Counted from the stretch's first letter, positions 45,595 to 55,365 are shown. The stretch is 64,000 nt of DNA from Rhizobium sp. (GCA_027533385.1 JAPZUE010000004.1:248001-312000), one strand, 5' to 3'. A program made the numbers and translations. The notes: generated from the sequence alone by a model not told the origin.

Positions 45595-46568
45595 CCTGCC
45601 AACCCCAACAACTCCCGTGCCGCCGCCTCATCCGTGATCAGCGTGTTGCAGCCGATCCTGCGGATTGTCGCGTGTATCGCCTTGGCGCGATGCGCCCCAC
45701 CCGAAGACAGCACGATGTGTTTCGCCTTCCTCAGTGTGTCCAGGTCAACGGACATCACCCGTTCGTTGATCGGGTGGGCGACCGAGTTGCCTTTCGCATC
45801 GAGGAAGTTGAACATGGTGTCGCAGACGCAGCCGGCATCGACCAGTTCCATCAGCGTCTGGTGGCTGATGAAGCCTTCCGAGAGCGAGGTGGAATGCGGG
45901 CCGATATCGCCGCAGGAGACGATCGCGAGGTCGAGGTTTTCGGCAAGATCATAGATCGTCTTCAACCCGCATTCTTCAATGAGTGCCCGCTTGGTCGCGA
46001 CGGAATCGACCAGGAGGGGCGCGAGGAACATGTAGCATTCGGCGCCGAGCTGGCTTGCCAGCCGCCAGGTGTAGTCGATCGGGTTGGTCTGGCGGACCGC
46101 GACGATGCCGCCGAGCAGGGAGACCACCTTGCAGTTCTCGCGGTTCGGTGGGCGGAAACCGGCGAGTGACGCCGTCATTGTGCGGCCCCAGCCGACGCCG
46201 ATGGTCATGTCATTGGTGATCACTTCGGTCAGGAACTGGCCGAGTGCGAGGCCGACGGCCTTGGCGATCGAGGCGGCATCCAGGCTGTCCGGCGAGGGCA
46301 CGACGACGGCCTCGTCAAGGCCATAGGCTTTTTCGAGCCTGACTGCGAGATCGACACAGTCGGCGACGCCGTCGCTGATCCAGATCTGCACTTCAGCGCG
46401 CTTGCGAGCCTCTTCCAGCATGCGGATGACGGTCGAGCGGCTGATGCCCAGTCGATCAGCCACGTCCTTCTGCGTCAGGCCCTCGTTGTAATAGAGCCAT
46501 GCGGCGCGGATGCGCAGTGCCGCAGCATCCGAAAGGGACGTGTGATGTTCGCGTCTGAGCTTCGCCAA
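45591..46568 (-). CDS. SorC/DeoR-type sugar-binding transcriptional regulator
   Basis: 325 residues. The N-terminal helix-turn-helix (LYYNEGLTQKDVADRLGISRSTVIRMLEEA) is followed by a sugar-phosphate isomerase-like effector domain (about 60-320) with GVGWGRTMTASL and IVSCGDIGPHSTSL. I start at TTG 46568 behind GGGA; the frame continues upstream to 46640. Such regulators respond to sugar phosphates. Being divergent from transaldolase, it may control tal or a distant sugar operon. Confidence 0.85.
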   Translation of the reverse strand: MAKLRREHHTSLSDAAALRIRAAWLYYNEGLTQKDVADRLGISRSTVIRMLEEARKRAEVQIWISDGVADCVDLAVRLEKAYGLDEAVVVPSPDSLDAASIAKAVGLALGQFLTEVITNDMTIGVGWGRTMTASLAGFRPPNRENCKVVSLLGGIVAVRQTNPIDYTWRLASQLGAECYMFLAPLLVDSVATKRALIEECGLKTIYDLAENLDLAIVSCGDIGPHSTSLSEGFISHQTLMELVDAGCVCDTMFNFLDAKGNSVAHPINERVMSVDLDTLRKAKHIVLSSGGAHRAKAIHATIRRIGCNTLITDEAAARELLGLAG

Positions 46569-46645
46569 GGGGTGTCCCGTCTGTTGGAAATCACCACTAC
46601 TATCCCGAAACGTGAAACTTATGTCAAATCCGTTGAGCAAATGTC

Positions 46646-46675
46646 TTGACTTTGCCTGCTGCAGGCGGCGATAGT
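46646..46675 (+). promoter_or_regulatory. Possible sigma70 promoter of tal
   Basis: TTGACT at 46646-46651 and GATAGT at 46670-46675, spacer 18 bases, about 67 bases before the tal ATG. The -35 is good and the -10 has four of six consensus bases. Confidence 0.35.
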
Positions 46676-46741
46676 CGAAACCCAGAAGGCTGGCGGATCG
46701 CGCCGGCCGGTTTATGCCATGCTGAGCCGAAGGAAAATGCG

Positions 46742-47698
46742 ATGACCTCGAAACTCGAACAGCTTCGTTCCATGACGACCGTGGTCGCCGATACCGGTGA
46801 CATCGAGGCCGTCGCCCGCCTGAAGCCGGTCGATTGCACCACCAATCCCTCCATCGTCCTTAAGGCGCTCGGCACCGATGCCTTTGCCGATGCCTTCAAG
46901 GAAGCGATCGCCTGGGGCAAGTCCAAGGGCGGCAAGGACGAAGCCGTTGTCGGCGCTATCGCCGACCGTCTCGCCGTGTCCGTCGGTGCAGCTCTTGCCG
47001 CACTGGTTCCGGGCCGCGTTTCGACCGAAGTCGATGCCGATCTTTCCTTCGATACCAAGGCCTCGATCGAAAAGGCGCATCAGATCATTGCCGATTACAA
47101 GGCGCGCGGCATCGAGAAGGATCGCATCCTGATCAAGCTTGCTTCCACCTGGGAAGGCATTCGTGCCGCCGAAGTGCTGCAGAAGGAAGGCATCGACTGC
47201 AATCTGACGCTGCTCTTCTCCAAGGCCCAGGCGATTGCCTGCGCCGAGGCCAATGTCTTCCTGATCTCGCCCTTCGTCGGTCGTATCCTCGACTGGTACA
47301 AGAAGTCGACCGGTCAGGACTACACGTCCGAAACCGATCCGGGTGTGCTCTCGGTCCGCTCGATCTACAATTATTACAAGGCCAATGGCATCGGCACGAT
47401 CGTCATGGGTGCTTCTTTCCGCAATGCCGGCGAGATCGAGGCGCTGGCCGGTTGTGACCGCCTGACGATCAGCCCGCAGCTGCTCGACGAGTTGAATGCG
47501 GCCGAGGGAACGCTGACCCGCGTTCTGTCGCCCGAGACAGTCAAGGCCGAGCCGCATGTCACGCTCGACGAGAAGGCCTTCCGCTGGGCGATGAACGAGG
47601 ACGCCATGGCGACCGAGAAGCTCGCCGAAGGCATTCGCGGCTTCGCCAAGGATCTCGGTACGCTGCGCGGCCAGATCGCCAAGGCGCTCGCCGCCTGA
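46742..47698 (+). CDS. tal: Transaldolase
   Basis: 318 residues, similar in length to E. coli TalB. The Schiff-base Lys132 is in [16 protein letters not shown], at the same number as in TalB. Other residues are Asp in VVADTGD, the N-terminal [12 protein letters not shown] and the phosphate-binding Arg in SFRNAGEI. It moves dihydroxyacetone units between sedoheptulose-7-phosphate and glyceraldehyde-3-phosphate in the pentose phosphate pathway. Monocistronic; the short gap to the GFA gene could allow read-through. Confidence 0.95.
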   Translation: MTSKLEQLRSMTTVVADTGDIEAVARLKPVDCTTNPSIVLKALGTDAFADAFKEAIAWGKSKGGKDEAVVGAIADRLAVSVGAALAALVPGRVSTEVDADLSFDTKASIEKAHQIIADYKARGIEKDRILIKLASTWEGIRAAEVLQKEGIDCNLTLLFSKAQAIACAEANVFLISPFVGRILDWYKKSTGQDYTSETDPGVLSVRSIYNYYKANGIGTIVMGASFRNAGEIEALAGCDRLTISPQLLDELNAAEGTLTRVLSPETVKAEPHVTLDEKAFRWAMNEDAMATEKLAEGIRGFAKDLGTLRGQIAKALAA

Positions 47699-47786
47699 GA
47701 AGGCAACCGAAACGCGTCTTTCGAGTTTGGGGATGGCCGTGGCGAAAGCTGCGGCCATTTTCTATTCTGTCAGACGGGAAGGGAAG

Positions 47787-48182
47787 ATGGACATGGCGAT
47801 CATCAAGGGCGGCTGCGTCTGCGGCAAGGTGCGGTTCGAGGCTGAAGGCGAGCCCGATCGTGTCGGCATCTGTCATTGCCTCGACTGTCGCAAATCTCAC
47901 GGCGCATTGTTCTATGCCGCCGCGATCTATGGCGAGGGTCAGGTGACGGTGGCCGGTGAGACGCAGATGTATGATGGCCGCCATTTTTGTCCGACCTGCG
48001 GTTCGCGCGTTTTCAATCGGAGTGGCAATGAGGTGGAGGTTCACCTCGGCTCATTCGACGATATCGATAGGTTCCAGCCCAGCTACGAGCTCTGGACCAT
48101 CCGGCGTGAGCACTGGTTGCCTGAGTTTCCGGTGGCGCAACGGTTTGCAACGGACCGGTCGGCCGAGGGGCTGGATGCGTAA
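47787..48182 (+). CDS. GFA-family (glutathione-dependent formaldehyde-activating-like) zinc protein
   Basis: 131 residues. Zinc cysteines: GCVCGKVRFEA, ICHCLDCRKSHG and FCPTCGSRVF. Two zinc sites are expected as in the GFA fold. Most members of this size are not true S-(hydroxymethyl)glutathione synthases and their substrate is unknown. The ATG at 47787 has GGGAAGGG upstream. Confidence 0.85.
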   Translation: MDMAIIKGGCVCGKVRFEAEGEPDRVGICHCLDCRKSHGALFYAAAIYGEGQVTVAGETQMYDGRHFCPTCGSRVFNRSGNEVEVHLGSFDDIDRFQPSYELWTIRREHWLPEFPVAQRFATDRSAEGLDA

Positions 48183-48655
48183 GGGACTTGTGCGCAATCG
48201 GCGTTTTTTCCCTTTTTTTATGCGCTCCGCTGCTCCGATGGGTTGCATTGGGCGCTTGTGATGGCATCGTAATCCGACTCTGGGCTGTAGTAAATGCTGC
48301 CTTGATTCTCGACGAGGCATTAACTTCTGGGTCATATCGTTGAAATGACGTGCCTTTGAGTCTTTGAAGGATTCGCCGGGGCAAGAGGCCGGAGTTACTG
48401 GCTGGGGTCATATATTGACGGTGTGGGAAGCAGAGGCCGGCTCTGCTGCATGATGCCCAATCCAACGCCAGGCTCTCAGGAGCCATGTTTTCACGAAAAT
48501 TGTGCCCGTAAAGTCGTGCCGGATGTCGCCGTATGGCGTGCGTCCTGCAGATATCAACTGTTCCTCGTGTCGTCGCTCGGCTGTCGCCGGCATGTGCGCG
48601 TTGGAGAGTGCGGTCACCATGAATTTTGAACCAGATATCTTCAGAGCGGGGCGTT
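48183..48655. other. 473-bp gap before the octapeptide-repeat gene
   Basis: No convincing gene. Just after the GFA stop there are T-runs (TTTTTT at about 48204 and again at 48213) with only a weak stem, perhaps a terminator. The rest must contain the promoter of the repeat protein, but I cannot assign boxes. Short open frames in this gap have no ribosome sites. Confidence 0.4.
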
Positions 48656-51600
48656 ATGGTCAGCACCATTCCTTCATTGAGCATCAGTCAGATCAAGACG
48701 CTCGACGCGTCGGCAATCGCGGCTCTTACCACTGAAGACGTCAGCGTTCTCAGTTCTGCCCAGATCGCCGCCCTCTCGGCCACGCAAGTCGCCGCAATCG
48801 AGACGATTGATTTCGATGTTCTTTCCGCAAACCAGCTGGCCGCTTTCTCGGCTGTCGCTGTGCGCGGTCTCACTGTCGAGCAGCTCGCCGTGGTTGACAG
48901 TGCCAAGCTCGCGGGGCTTCAGAGCCGCCAGCTTGTTGCATTCACGTCCACACAGATTGCCGCGCTCTCCGCTGACCAGTTCAGTGCCCTGACCACGTCG
49001 CAGCTCAATGCGCTTACCAGTCTGGCGTTTTCCGGTCTCGGCACCGATGACATCGCGACGCTGAGCGCCGCCGAGCTTTCTGTACTGTCCGCCCGCGTCA
49101 TCGCCGGCATGTCGGCCCAGAATTTCGCTGCTCTCACCAGTAACCAGCTCTCCGGTCTCACAACGGCCCAGATTGCTGCGCTGCCCACGTCTGTGATTGC
49201 AGGCCTGACCACGAACCAGATCGATGGTCTTTCCGCCTTGCAGCTTTCGGCGCTCACATCGCGGCAGGTCTCGGTGTTGAGCACTGCGAACCTCGCTTCC
49301 TTGACGACCGGCCAGATTGTCGGGCTGAAGAGCAACGCGCTCGGTGGGCTCTCGTCGGCGCATGTTGCTGCCTTGACCACCGAGCAGGTCGGCGCTCTGA
49401 CGACCGGGCAGCTGGCGGCACTCAGCACGGCGGCGATCAGGGGGCTTGGCCCCGATGATATCGATGTGCTGTCCGCCGAAGATGTCGCGGCCATCGCAAC
49501 GCGCTCCCTGGCTGCCCTGCCGGTCGACGTCTTCGCCTCGCTGAGTTCCTCCCAGCTTGCCGCATTAAGCTCCGCCAAGATCGCCGCACTGACCACGGCC
49601 CAGATCGCGTCGCTGACGTCGGACCAGGTCGATGGTTTGACCAATGCCCAGCTTGCGGGGCTTTCGAGCGTCCAGATCAACGCGCTCAACTCCGGCACGC
49701 TGCTTTCGCTCAGCACCGGGCAGATCGCTGGTCTTTCGACCAAGGCTGTGGCGATTCTCAATTCTGCCCAGGTTGCTGCACTCGACAGCAACCAGGTGGG
49801 CGCCCTCTCGACCTTGCAGCTGGCGGCGCTGTCGTCAGGCGCTGTGGCGGGACTGGGTACCGACGATCTGGCAAACTTTACCTCGACCAAGATTGCCGCG
49901 CTGAATTCCCGCGCGCTGCAGGCACTGACGACGGTGCAGCTTGGAAGTCTGCTTTCAAGTCAGCTGACGGCCCTCTCCACCAAGCAGATCGGTAGCCTGA
50001 CCACAGTCCAGGTGGCTGCCCTCAACAGCAACCAGATCGATGGGCTTACCCCGGCTCAGGTCGGGGCGTTGAGCTCCGCCCAGGTCGTTGCACTCGGTAC
50101 TGCCAACATCGCCACGCTTTCGACCGAACAGATCGCGGCTCTGAGCAGCCGGGCCGTCGGGGCGCTCACCAGCGCGCAACTCGATGCGATGACCAGCGAC
50201 CAGATCGCCGCGCTGACCTCCGCGCAGATCGCCGCGCTTTCATCCAGCGATATCGCGGCTCTATCGACCGCGGACCTGGAAGCGTTTACCACCGCCGAAT
50301 TTGCGGCACTGCCCTCCAGCGCCATTCGGGGCATTTCCACCGCCGTCATCGGCGGTCTTTCCACCGGCCTGATCGCTGCCATGAATACGCGGGCCATTGC
50401 AGCACTGAGCTCCGCTCAGGTGTCTGCCATGACTTCGGCGCAGATTGCGGCGCTCTCGCCTACACAGATCGCGGCACTCGGCTCCAGTTCGGTGGCGGGG
50501 CTCAGTTCCGAAGATATCGCGACCTTCGATTCCGCCGACATGGCCGCATTGCAGTCGCGTTCGCTCGCCGGACTGACATCAGGGGCATTCGCTGCTCTGA
50601 CATCCTCCCAGATCATGGGGCTCACCACTGCCCAGATCGCCGCTCTTTCGACTGCCGTCATCGGATCGCTCAACAGCGGTCAGCTTGATGGACTGACCTC
50701 CACCCAGGTCGCCGTGCTTTCGTCGAGCCAGATCGCTGCACTTTCGAGCGACGCGATTGCCTCGCTCGATACGGCGCAGATCCGGGCAATCAGCACCCGA
50801 GGTATCGCGGCGCTGAAATCGCAGCAGGTGTCCGCCCTCACCACAGCGGCATTCGACGCCCTGACGAGCACGCAGCTCGCCGCGCTGAGTTCTGCTGCGA
50901 TTGGTGCCCTGACGCCAGGCGCTATCGGTACCTTCACCTCCGCCGAGATCGCCAGCCTGTCGTCTCGCGCCATCATCGCGCTGTCGACCAATGCCATCGC
51001 CGCGATGACGTCGGATCAGATTGCCGGCCTCACAAGCGCGCAGGTCGCCGCTCTCACGACAGCGCAACTGGATGTTCTGAGCAGCAGCCAGATCGACGGG
51101 CTCTCTTCGGCAGCTGTTGCCGGCCTTACCAGCGCCCAGATCCGATCGTTGACGCCCCAGCAGTTTGGCTCCCTGTCGAGCGGCCAGATGCAATCCCTGA
51201 ATACCCGCGCCATCGCTGCCCTTGGCAGTGACATGTGGGCTGCGGTCGGAAGTGCGGAATTTGCAGCCCTGTCGACACTGCAGCTGGCTGCCATCGGCAC
51301 CGCGCTGTTGAGCACCGACCAGCTGGATACGCTGAACTCGTCGGAACTTGCTATCTTAAGCACGCGCACGATTGCATCGATCACGCCATCCGCCTTCGCA
51401 ACGCTCGACACAGCCCAAGTGCCGGGACTGACGTCTGCCCAGGCCTCCGCGCTGACCACGGCGCAGATCGCCAGCCTGACCAGCGACCACATTGACGCGC
51501 TGTCGACGCTGGCCGTCAACGCATTGAGCAGTGCTCAGCTGAAGGCGATTTCAACGGCCGCCTTTGCGTCGCTCTCCACTGGCCAGGTGGCTGCCATCAA

Positions 51601-52318
51601 CACACGGGCCTTTGCGGGCCTCGACTCGGGCCAGATCGCGGCTCTGTCTTCGGATCAGATCGGCTCTCTGACCTCGGGCCAGATGGCGCTTCTTTCCAGC
51701 GCGGCCATCGCGGGGCTCACGACGGAAGATCTGGATGCGCTGGATTCCAATGATATCGCCGCCATCAGTTCCCGTGCCATCATCGGATTGTCCACGGCCA
51801 GCATCGCAGCGCTCGAAACCGCACAGCTTGCCGGACTGACCACGGCACAGGTCAAGGCGCTGACGACGGCTCAGGTCGGGGCATTGACATCGAGCCAGAT
51901 CGCCAGCCTGTCGAGCGCCCAGTTCTCGGCAATGACATCGACGCAAATCCGCAGCCTCTCGACCGCCAGCATCAGTGCTTTGAATACCAGCCAGGTGGCA
52001 TCGCTGAGCTCTGGGGTCATCGGGGGGCTCTCCACCGACCAGCTCGTCGCGATGACGACCGCCCAGATCGAGGCACTCACGCCCGCACAGGTCGGTGCTC
52101 TCAACTCGGCGGCGATCAGTGCTCTTGACGTTGCGGACCTGCTGCTTTTCTCGACGGCAGATATTGCCGCAATCAAGACGAGTGCCATTGCCGGTCTCTC
52201 GACATCAGATCTCGATGATCTGTCGACCACCCAGATCCTCGCGCTGACCGAAGCGCAGATCCAGTCGATGAGCAACGCACAGGTTGCGATCGTGATCGCT
52301 GCCTATCAGGCGATCTGA
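48656..52318 (+). CDS. Giant octapeptide-repeat protein (152 tandem units), unknown function
   Basis: 1220 residues. After seven leader residues (MVSTIPS) everything to the stop is tandem octads with consensus L-[ST]-[ST]-x-Q-[IVL]-x-[AG]. I count 152 units, all eight residues long except unit 110 (IGTAL, five residues). Leu (or Ile/Met/Phe) at position 1 and Ile/Val/Leu at 6 would form a continuous hydrophobic stripe. S/T-x-x-Q looks like a helix N-cap box, so a solenoid of short helical turns is plausible; a beta-solenoid is the alternative. I see no Cys, one Trp (unit 107) and one Tyr (last unit). There is no signal peptide, no membrane helix and no recognised C-terminal anchor; any export would need a C-terminal signal. 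Start ATG 48656 has AGAGCGGGG upstream; TTG 48626 would add ten residues. It stands alone. Confidence 0.9.
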   Translation: MVSTIPSLSISQIKTLDASAIAALTTEDVSVLSSAQIAALSATQVAAIETIDFDVLSANQLAAFSAVAVRGLTVEQLAVVDSAKLAGLQSRQLVAFTSTQIAALSADQFSALTTSQLNALTSLAFSGLGTDDIATLSAAELSVLSARVIAGMSAQNFAALTSNQLSGLTTAQIAALPTSVIAGLTTNQIDGLSALQLSALTSRQVSVLSTANLASLTTGQIVGLKSNALGGLSSAHVAALTTEQVGALTTGQLAALSTAAIRGLGPDDIDVLSAEDVAAIATRSLAALPVDVFASLSSSQLAALSSAKIAALTTAQIASLTSDQVDGLTNAQLAGLSSVQINALNSGTLLSLSTGQIAGLSTKAVAILNSAQVAALDSNQVGALSTLQLAALSSGAVAGLGTDDLANFTSTKIAALNSRALQALTTVQLGSLLSSQLTALSTKQIGSLTTVQVAALNSNQIDGLTPAQVGALSSAQVVALGTANIATLSTEQIAALSSRAVGALTSAQLDAMTSDQIAALTSAQIAALSSSDIAALSTADLEAFTTAEFAALPSSAIRGISTAVIGGLSTGLIAAMNTRAIAALSSAQVSAMTSAQIAALSPTQIAALGSSSVAGLSSEDIATFDSADMAALQSRSLAGLTSGAFAALTSSQIMGLTTAQIAALSTAVIGSLNSGQLDGLTSTQVAVLSSSQIAALSSDAIASLDTAQIRAISTRGIAALKSQQVSALTTAAFDALTSTQLAALSSAAIGALTPGAIGTFTSAEIASLSSRAIIALSTNAIAAMTSDQIAGLTSAQVAALTTAQLDVLSSSQIDGLSSAAVAGLTSAQIRSLTPQQFGSLSSGQMQSLNTRAIAALGSDMWAAVGSAEFAALSTLQLAAIGTALLSTDQLDTLNSSELAILSTRTIASITPSAFATLDTAQVPGLTSAQASALTTAQIASLTSDHIDALSTLAVNALSSAQLKAISTAAFASLSTGQVAAINTRAFAGLDSGQIAALSSDQIGSLTSGQMALLSSAAIAGLTTEDLDALDSNDIAAISSRAIIGLSTASIAALETAQLAGLTTAQVKALTTAQVGALTSSQIASLSSAQFSAMTSTQIRSLSTASISALNTSQVASLSSGVIGGLSTDQLVAMTTAQIEALTPAQVGALNSAAISALDVADLLLFSTADIAAIKTSAIAGLSTSDLDDLSTTQILALTEAQIQSMSNAQVAIVIAAYQAI
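48677..52315 (+). repeat. 24-bp coding repeat array with 408-bp super-period
   Basis: 152 units of 24 bp, one shortened to 15 bp at 51293-51307. Marker octads recur at fixed distances: acidic pair units at 50501, 50909, 51308, 51716 and 52124 are each followed by a D/E-rich unit and mostly by an Arg unit such as LQSRSLAG or LSSRAIIA. Spacing is 17 units (408 bp, or 399 bp across the short unit). The first half shows the same motif at units 16, 33 and 50. The array thus contains nearly nine 136-residue super-repeats. Confidence 0.85.
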
Positions 52319-52355
52319 TCCGCAGGGTGCGGATTATACGGAAAAGCGCTACAGG

Positions 52356-52377
52356 AAGGCCCCGAATGGGGCCTTTC
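52356..52377 (+). terminator. Probable terminator of the repeat-protein gene
   Basis: AAGGCCCC, loop GAAT, GGGGCCTT with a short T-run, 38 bases after the stop. A compact GC stem with a weak tail. Confidence 0.65.
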
Positions 52378-52436
52378 GCGCTGACGAGGAGCGGAAACGG
52401 CCGACGGCCGCATGCTCTCAGATGGCTAGCGGATGC

Positions 52437-52913
52437 TCACGGTGTTCTCGGTCTCGCGAAAGGGTCGATCTCGATCTTGATCTCGGGCTCGAAGGATGGG
52501 TTGCGCAAATCGTCCGGCGGCGCGAAGCCTGGTTCTTCGAGCAGGAAGCGTCCATCCACCCAGCCCGAAATACGCGGCCGATCGACGGTTGCAACACGGC
52601 ACCAATAGCCGCCGCGGCTATCCCTGCAGGATAGCCGTTCAATCGGCGTGCCCTCGTCGAGCGCGTGGATGATGCGGAAATTGGGCCCGGCACCGGAATA
52701 GACGGGCAGACGCTGACCGGGTGGCAGGCCTCTGACATGCCAGAGATAGGTATCCGTCATCAGGCCGCCGCCGCCAATGTCGGGCGCAGGGATGACCTGC
52801 GGCTGCTGGGCGCTGACAGGCGTTGCAAGGAACGGCATCAAGGACATCAGGACCGCGACCACGATGCTGGTCTTTCGCCTTGTCTGTCTTTCATCCGTTC
52901 GGCTGCCGCGCAT
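52437..52913 (-). CDS. Secreted SH3b-like domain protein
   Basis: 158 residues. The signal peptide has a basic start (RGSRTDERQTRRK), core TSIVVAVLMSLMPFLA and cut after VSA. A single bacterial SH3-like domain follows (about 55-130; LPVYSGAGPNFRIIHALDEGTPIERLSC, YWCRVATVDRPRISGWVDGRFL), then an acidic tail. Two cysteines may pair in the periplasm. SH3b domains bind peptidoglycan or peptides. AGGAG is five bases before ATG 52913. Convergent with the repeat-protein gene. Confidence 0.8.
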   Translation of the reverse strand: MRGSRTDERQTRRKTSIVVAVLMSLMPFLATPVSAQQPQVIPAPDIGGGGLMTDTYLWHVRGLPPGQRLPVYSGAGPNFRIIHALDEGTPIERLSCRDSRGGYWCRVATVDRPRISGWVDGRFLLEEPGFAPPDDLRNPSFEPEIKIEIDPFARPRTP

Positions 52914-53009
52914 ATCGCTCTCCTGATTCCGCATCATGATACGAAGGAGACGGGCGGGGTGCCACCGGTTTGATCCGTCAGGGTAAACGCGGCTTCGCGG
53001 GCAAAGCGA

Positions 53010-53032
53010 GCCAGGCATTGGCCATGCCTGGC
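53010..53032 (-). terminator. Hairpin downstream of the patD-like operon
   Basis: GCCAGGCAT, five-base loop, ATGCCTGGC: a perfect nine-base stem 24 bases after the dehydrogenase stop on the minus strand. The T-run is poor, so termination may be incomplete. Confidence 0.6.
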
Positions 53033-53055
53033 CCGGGGTTCAAAGGATCATGCGC

Positions 53056-54480
53056 TCAATGCGCGATCATGACATGGCGCACGGCGGTATAGTCTTCCAG
53101 CGCGTAGAGAGACATGTCCTTGCCATAACCCGACTGCTTCATGCCGCCATGGGGCATTTCGTTGCAGAGCATGAAGTGGGTGTTGATCCAGGTGCAGCCA
53201 TAGCGCAGCTTGGCGGCGGTCTGCATGGCGCGGGAGATGTCCTTGGTCCAGACGGAGGAGGCAAGGCCGTAGTCGCTGTCATTTGCCCAGGCGACGGCCT
53301 GTTCGGCTTCCGAGAAGCGGGTGACGGAGACGACGGGCCCGAAGACTTCGCGGCGGACGATCTCGTCGTCTTGGGTTGCGCCGGCAATGACGGTCGGGGT
53401 GTAGAAAAAGCCCTTGTCCGAGCCGAGCTTACCGCCGGTGACGACTTCCATGTGCTTGTGTTCGGCAGCCCGGGTGACAAAGCTTTCGACGCGGTCGCGC
53501 TGGCGCTTGGAGATCAGCGGGCCGATCTCGTTTTCGGCGTCGTCGGCCTGGTTGAACTTGATGGTCGACACGGCGCTTGCAAGATCGGCGACGAAGCGGT
53601 CGTAGATCTTGTCGCTCGCGTAGATGCGGCAGGCGGCGGTGCAGTCCTGGCCGGCATTGTAGTAGCCGAAGGTGCGGATCGCCGAGACGACGGCGTCGAT
53701 ATCGGCGTCGTCATGGACGATGACCGGGGCCTTGCCGCCGAGTTCGAGATGGGTGCGTTTCACGGTCTTGGCGGCCGCCGTCAGCACCTTCTTGCCGGTC
53801 GCGATATCGCCTGTTATCGAGACCATGGCGATCTTCGGGTGATTGATCAGTGCGTTGCCGACGCTGTCCCCGCGGCCGAGCACGACATTGACGACGCCTT
53901 CGGGAAGGATGTCGGCCATGACCTTTGCGAGCTTCAGCGCCGTCAGCGGCGTTTGTTCGGAGGGCTTGAAGACCACGGTGTTGCCGCCGGCAAGGGCCGG
54001 TGCAAGCTTCCAGGCCATCATCATCAGCGGGTAGTTCCAGGGCGCGATCGAGCCGATGACGCCCACGGCATCGCGGCGGATCATCGAGGTGAAGCCCGGC
54101 AGATATTCGCCCGAGACCGGCGCCTGCAGCGTGCGGATCGCGCCAGCGAAGAAGCGGTAGCAGTCAACGACCGCCGGGATTTCATCGTTGAGCGCGGCGT
54201 TGATAGGCTTGCCACAGTTAAGGCTCTCGAGCGCTGCGAAACCGGCGGCGTCCTTTTCGATCGCGTCAGCAATCGCCAGCAGGTAGCCGGCGCGCTGGCC
54301 GGGCGTCGTCTGCGACCAGGAGACGAAGGCGCCTTCTGCGGCGTCCACGGCCTCGTCCACCTGGGCAAGCGAGGCCTCGGGGAGATCGACGATGACATCG
54401 CCGGTTTTGGGGTTCAGGATCTTTTCGTCCGTCTCTGTGCCGGCTTCGAACTTGGCGCCGATCAGCATCTGGGTGTCCAT
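53056..54480 (-). CDS. patD: Gamma-aminobutyraldehyde dehydrogenase (PatD-like ALDH)
   Basis: 474 residues, the same length as E. coli PatD as I recall it. Substrate and cofactor motifs: [26 protein letters not shown], the general-base Glu in [10 protein letters not shown] and nucleophile Cys in [12 protein letters not shown]. It oxidises 4-aminobutanal, the product of putrescine transamination, to GABA. Its place as last gene after a ydcSTUV-type importer, as in E. coli, supports this over betaine aldehyde dehydrogenase. Confidence 0.88.
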   Translation of the reverse strand: MDTQMLIGAKFEAGTETDEKILNPKTGDVIVDLPEASLAQVDEAVDAAEGAFVSWSQTTPGQRAGYLLAIADAIEKDAAGFAALESLNCGKPINAALNDEIPAVVDCYRFFAGAIRTLQAPVSGEYLPGFTSMIRRDAVGVIGSIAPWNYPLMMMAWKLAPALAGGNTVVFKPSEQTPLTALKLAKVMADILPEGVVNVVLGRGDSVGNALINHPKIAMVSITGDIATGKKVLTAAAKTVKRTHLELGGKAPVIVHDDADIDAVVSAIRTFGYYNAGQDCTAACRIYASDKIYDRFVADLASAVSTIKFNQADDAENEIGPLISKRQRDRVESFVTRAAEHKHMEVVTGGKLGSDKGFFYTPTVIAGATQDDEIVRREVFGPVVSVTRFSEAEQAVAWANDSDYGLASSVWTKDISRAMQTAAKLRYGCTWINTHFMLCNEMPHGGMKQSGYGKDMSLYALEDYTAVRHVMIAH

Positions 54481-54549
54481 GTCGTTCTCCCTTTTATCAG
54501 ACTTCAATTGCGAAACCGGCAGGCGACGCCGCACGGGTTCGGTGGTTCA

Positions 54550-55365
54550 TCATTTGCCGCTGCCTGCGATCTGGTCGGTATCGCGGGTCAGATAATAGGC
54601 CGCCAGGATCGGCAGGAAAGTGACGATCACGACAACCATCGCGACCACATTGGTGACCGGGCGCTGGCGTGGACGGATCAGTTCTTCGAGCATCCAGATC
54701 GGCAGCGTCGACTGCTGACCGGCGGTGAAGGTGGTGACGATGACCTCGTCGAAGGAGAGCGCGAAGGCGAGCATGCCGCCGGCCAGAAGCGCTGTCGCAA
54801 TGTTCGGCAGGATCACATAGCGGAAGGTCTGAAAACCGTCTGCGCCGAGATCCATGGAGGCCTCGATCAGCGAGCCTGAGGTGCGGCGGAAGCGAGCCAC
54901 CGCATTGTTGTAGACAACGACGACGCAGAAGGTCGCGTGGCCGAGGATGATCGTCCAGAAGGTGAACGGGATGTCTGCGAGCGAAAAGGCCGAGCGGAGC
55001 GCAATGCCGGTGATGATGCCGGGCAGCGCGATGGGCAGGATGACCAGCAGCGAGATCACCTCTCGGCCGAAGAATTTGGTGCGGGCGACGGCGGCAGCCG
55101 CCAGCGTGCCGAGCAGCAGCGCAATCACGGTTGCGATGCTGGCGACCTTGACCGAGAGCCAGAGGGCTTCCCAGATGTCGGGGCGGTTCCAGGCGACGGC
55201 GAACCATTTGGTGGTGAAGCCCGGCGGCGGCCACTGGAAGCTCTTTTCCTCCGTGGTGAAGGCATAGACGAAGATCAAGAGGATCGGCAGATGCAGGAAG
55301 GCAAGGCCAGCGCCAGCGGCGATCTTCAGCGACAGGCCTGCGGATTGGGAGCGGTCAGAGCGCAT
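54550..55365 (-). CDS. ydcV: ABC permease, YdcV/PotC type
   Basis: 271 residues, about six membrane helices. EAA loop [30 protein letters not shown]. It overlaps the preceding permease by 11 bp and is followed by patD after 69 bp. Forms the channel with the gene at 55355. Confidence 0.85.
   Translation of the reverse strand: MRSDRSQSAGLSLKIAAGAGLAFLHLPILLIFVYAFTTEEKSFQWPPPGFTTKWFAVAWNRPDIWEALWLSVKVASIATVIALLLGTLAAAAVARTKFFGREVISLLVILPIALPGIITGIALRSAFSLADIPFTFWTIILGHATFCVVVVYNNAVARFRRTSGSLIEASMDLGADGFQTFRYVILPNIATALLAGGMLAFALSFDEVIVTTFTAGQQSTLPIWMLEELIRPRQRPVTNVVAMVVVIVTFLPILAAYYLTRDTDQIAGSGK

Noticed and set aside
48674..52275. Minus-strand open frames through the octad array, and the idea of a CRISPR array from its 24-bp periodicity
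   Set aside because: The repeats are contiguous coding units without spacers and vary at synonymous and conservative positions. The plus frame has the clear hydrophobic register and a ribosome site.
48656..52318. Octad protein as a TAL effector or ice-nucleation protein
   Set aside because: LTPxQV resembles the first helix of TAL repeats, but the period is 8 rather than 33-35 and no RVD-like pair exists. The AGYGSTxT ice-nucleation octad is absent.
53050..54879. A 609-codon plus-strand open frame opposite the PatD-like dehydrogenase
   Set aside because: The translation has no family features and mirrors the ALDH and permease codons.
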